Of a stretch of 7,069 nt of DNA, positions 6,178 to 7,069 are shown one piece after another. The DNA is from Fidelibacterota bacterium UBA7301 (GTDB lineage Bacteria > Fidelibacterota > Marinisomatia > Marinisomatales > TCS55): NCBI GenBank assembly GCA_002471845.1, contig DKQT01000003.1, positions 6,421 through 13,489 of the forward strand, written 5' to 3'. Made by a program: the position numbers and the translations under genes. The notes beneath the pieces are model-generated. The model was not told where the DNA came from. It ran no database searches and worked only from the letters and a program-made list of their open reading frames with translations. How positions within the stretch are numbered: position 1 is the stretch's first letter; each line of letters begins with the position of its first letter.

Positions 6178-7001
6178 TTTATGGTCATTTGATCAACAAT
6201 AGCCTGACATTTAGCAGCAGCGCCTTTTTCGACCATTATTAAAAATACTTTCTTCCCAAACTCATCTTTTCGCTCAAATCTTCTAGATAGTCCTAATGGT
6301 GATTCTCTTGTTAGTAATTTTAAGAAAACACAAGCTGCCAAATAAGACCCAACCGCAGATGGATGTTTATTGTCGCTTGTGAAAATGGGTATTTCTGGAT
6401 GTTGTTTTTGAAATAATCTAAATGCAGTCCCAACAGGTGCTATTGTTGAGCCTGTCTTATTGTAAACAGGTTGCAAAGCATGTTGGACTGGATCAACACC
6501 CTCATATTTCTTGTGACTAATAGCAGGAAACATCCATGTCCCATAAATGACCCCTTTCCCTTGATTGGATTTTACTAGTTGAATAAAACGATTGAAATAT
6601 TCCTTAGACTCCTCAGGTTTAATTAAAGGATTTGAACTATAATCTTGTAACACCACGATTGTAAATGATCCATTTTCAATTAATTCCTTCGTATTTAAAT
6701 CCTTATCTCCATTCCAATGTTGTTTAAGGGTTGCGCCACCTGCTGTTGATTGATGAATATCTAAAAATATTCCTTTTTCTTCTGCCATGGATTCAACAAT
6801 AGATGGAAGATTCCAGTAATAAGTGAAACTATTCCCTACAAAAAGTATCTTCTCTTCAGCCTGGGTAACAATTTGCTGATCAGGAGTTTTTGGAAAAGGA
6901 TTTTCTTGCCCAACTAATAAGGGTGATAAATCCCTTGTAAATGCCGCTTCTTGTCCGATTAATAAGGAAAATACAAATAATATGAGCCAGAGGCGTTTCA
7001 T
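6174..7001 (-). CDS. Exported SGNH/GDSL-type hydrolase
   Basis: This is a 275-residue protein with signal peptide MKRLWLILFVFSLLIGQ, so it acts outside the cytoplasm. SGNH blocks are visible in order: FVGNSF with nucleophile Ser58; STAGGATL (Gly88/89, oxyanion); VVLQDYSSNP (119-125), standing for the block III region; and SDNKHPSAVGSYLAA with Asp210 and His213 as the other triad members. Length and layout fit the SGNH proteins related to DUF4886; esterase or acetylesterase activity is likely, but the substrate is unknown. The ATG at 7001 is preferred because the signal peptide begins there; a TTG at 7034 would only add eleven residues ahead of it. No Shine-Dalgarno is visible, and a weak TTGTTT/TAAATT pair (7034-7007) would start transcription almost at the ATG. 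The gene looks AT-richer than its neighbours. Around the signal cleavage site LLIGQE recurs as LLVGQE 15 residues later. Confidence 0.92.
   Translation of the reverse strand: MKRLWLILFVFSLLIGQEAAFTRDLSPLLVGQENPFPKTPDQQIVTQAEEKILFVGNSFTYYWNLPSIVESMAEEKGIFLDIHQSTAGGATLKQHWNGDKDLNTKELIENGSFTIVVLQDYSSNPLIKPEESKEYFNRFIQLVKSNQGKGVIYGTWMFPAISHKKYEGVDPVQHALQPVYNKTGSTIAPVGTAFRLFQKQHPEIPIFTSDNKHPSAVGSYLAACVFLKLLTRESPLGLSRRFERKDEFGKKVFLIMVEKGAAAKCQAIVDQMTIK
6903..6967 (-). repeat. In-frame imperfect 45-bp duplication in the SGNH gene
   Basis: The stretch TTCTTGCCCAACTAATAAGG (6903-6922) returns as TTCTTGTCCGATTAATAAGG (6948-6967), with 17 of 20 bases equal, exactly 45 bp away. In protein this gives LLIGQE (residues 13-18) and LLVGQE (28-33), with a further shared Phe. 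An old tandem duplication of the signal-peptide end, kept in frame, explains it. Confidence 0.55.
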
Positions 7002-7002
7002 A
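6983..7002 (-). repeat. 20-bp dispersed repeat, copy 3 (start of the SGNH gene)
   Basis: This copy is identical over 20 bases to 303-322. Here the sequence is the genuine start of a gene: ATG and the codons for MKRLWL continue into a normal signal peptide. It is therefore the likely source form, and the other two copies look like displaced gene starts. Confidence 0.8.
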
Positions 7003-7032
7003 ACGGAATTTACACAGTATTGTCCCACAAAC

Positions 7033-7069
7033 AAAAAAGCCCATGATGGTAGTTATTGTGTTTAATCAT
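7033..7069 (-). terminator. Probable terminator of a gene beyond the right edge, cut by the window
   Basis: The minus strand begins ATGAT (7069-7065), then a 17-base loop, then ATCATGGGC followed by six T (7038-7033). ATGAT pairs with ATCAT. If the next plus-strand bases beyond 7069 are GGGC, the stem becomes nine bp with a T-tail, a standard terminator. It implies another minus-strand gene ending just outside the window, and that the SGNH gene has its own promoter. Confidence 0.4.

Noticed and set aside
7002..7034. An eleven-residue N-terminal extension of the SGNH protein from TTG at 7034
   Set aside because: It would place MFVGQYCVNSV ahead of a standard signal peptide, the start codon is rare, and no ribosome binding site supports it.

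Overview
The window reads as a piece of a free-living, diderm (outer-membrane-bearing) bacterium with moderate-to-low GC. Every gene I can support lies on the minus strand. All four predicted products carry export signals: one lipoprotein, one outer-membrane beta-barrel protein and two hydrolases with signal peptides. The DUF5916 barrel, the TolB-like propeller-amidohydrolase fusion and signal peptides ending in -GQ or -AQ are a style common in the FCB/marine lineages (for example Candidatus Marinimicrobia, Bacteroidota relatives and Calditrichota). Marinimicrobia is my best guess, from style only.

Layout from left to right. Bases 1-284 hold the N-terminal part of a small lipoprotein with an NTF2/SnoaL-like look, cut by the window edge. 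Bases 285-542 are a dense non-coding stretch. It contains a mini-ORF leader, a TATAAT box, a 17-bp hairpin terminator, and directly behind that (408-452) the 3' half of a tRNA-Phe(GAA) gene with no 5' half. This is the classic footprint of an integration site in a tRNA gene. Bases 543-2672 encode a CBM9-like plus DUF5916 outer-membrane protein. Bases 2691-5933 encode a 1080-residue exported beta-propeller-amidohydrolase fusion. These two genes are 18 bp apart and are probably one operon, with the amidohydrolase first. Bases 5937-6173 hold a decayed coding fragment, two perfect DNA palindromes and a strong ribosome binding site. Bases 6174-7001 encode an exported SGNH/GDSL-type hydrolase. The right edge appears to cut through the terminator of a further minus-strand gene.

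How the parts may work together: the amidohydrolase and the DUF5916 barrel would act in the periplasm and outer membrane on a shared substrate that I cannot name. The SGNH hydrolase is a plausible secreted esterase but is separated from them by more than 200 bp.

The most interesting signals are structural. (1) The orphan tRNA-Phe 3' half abuts its own terminator, which suggests that everything to its right may lie in an integrated island whose other end, with an intact tRNA-Phe, lies beyond base 7069. (2) A 20-bp sequence encoding the start MKRLWL recurs. It is the true start of the SGNH gene, it appears (diverged) exactly overlapping that gene's stop codon, and it appears as a seven-codon leader ORF upstream of the lipoprotein. 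No integrase, CRISPR array, IS element or defence gene is visible.
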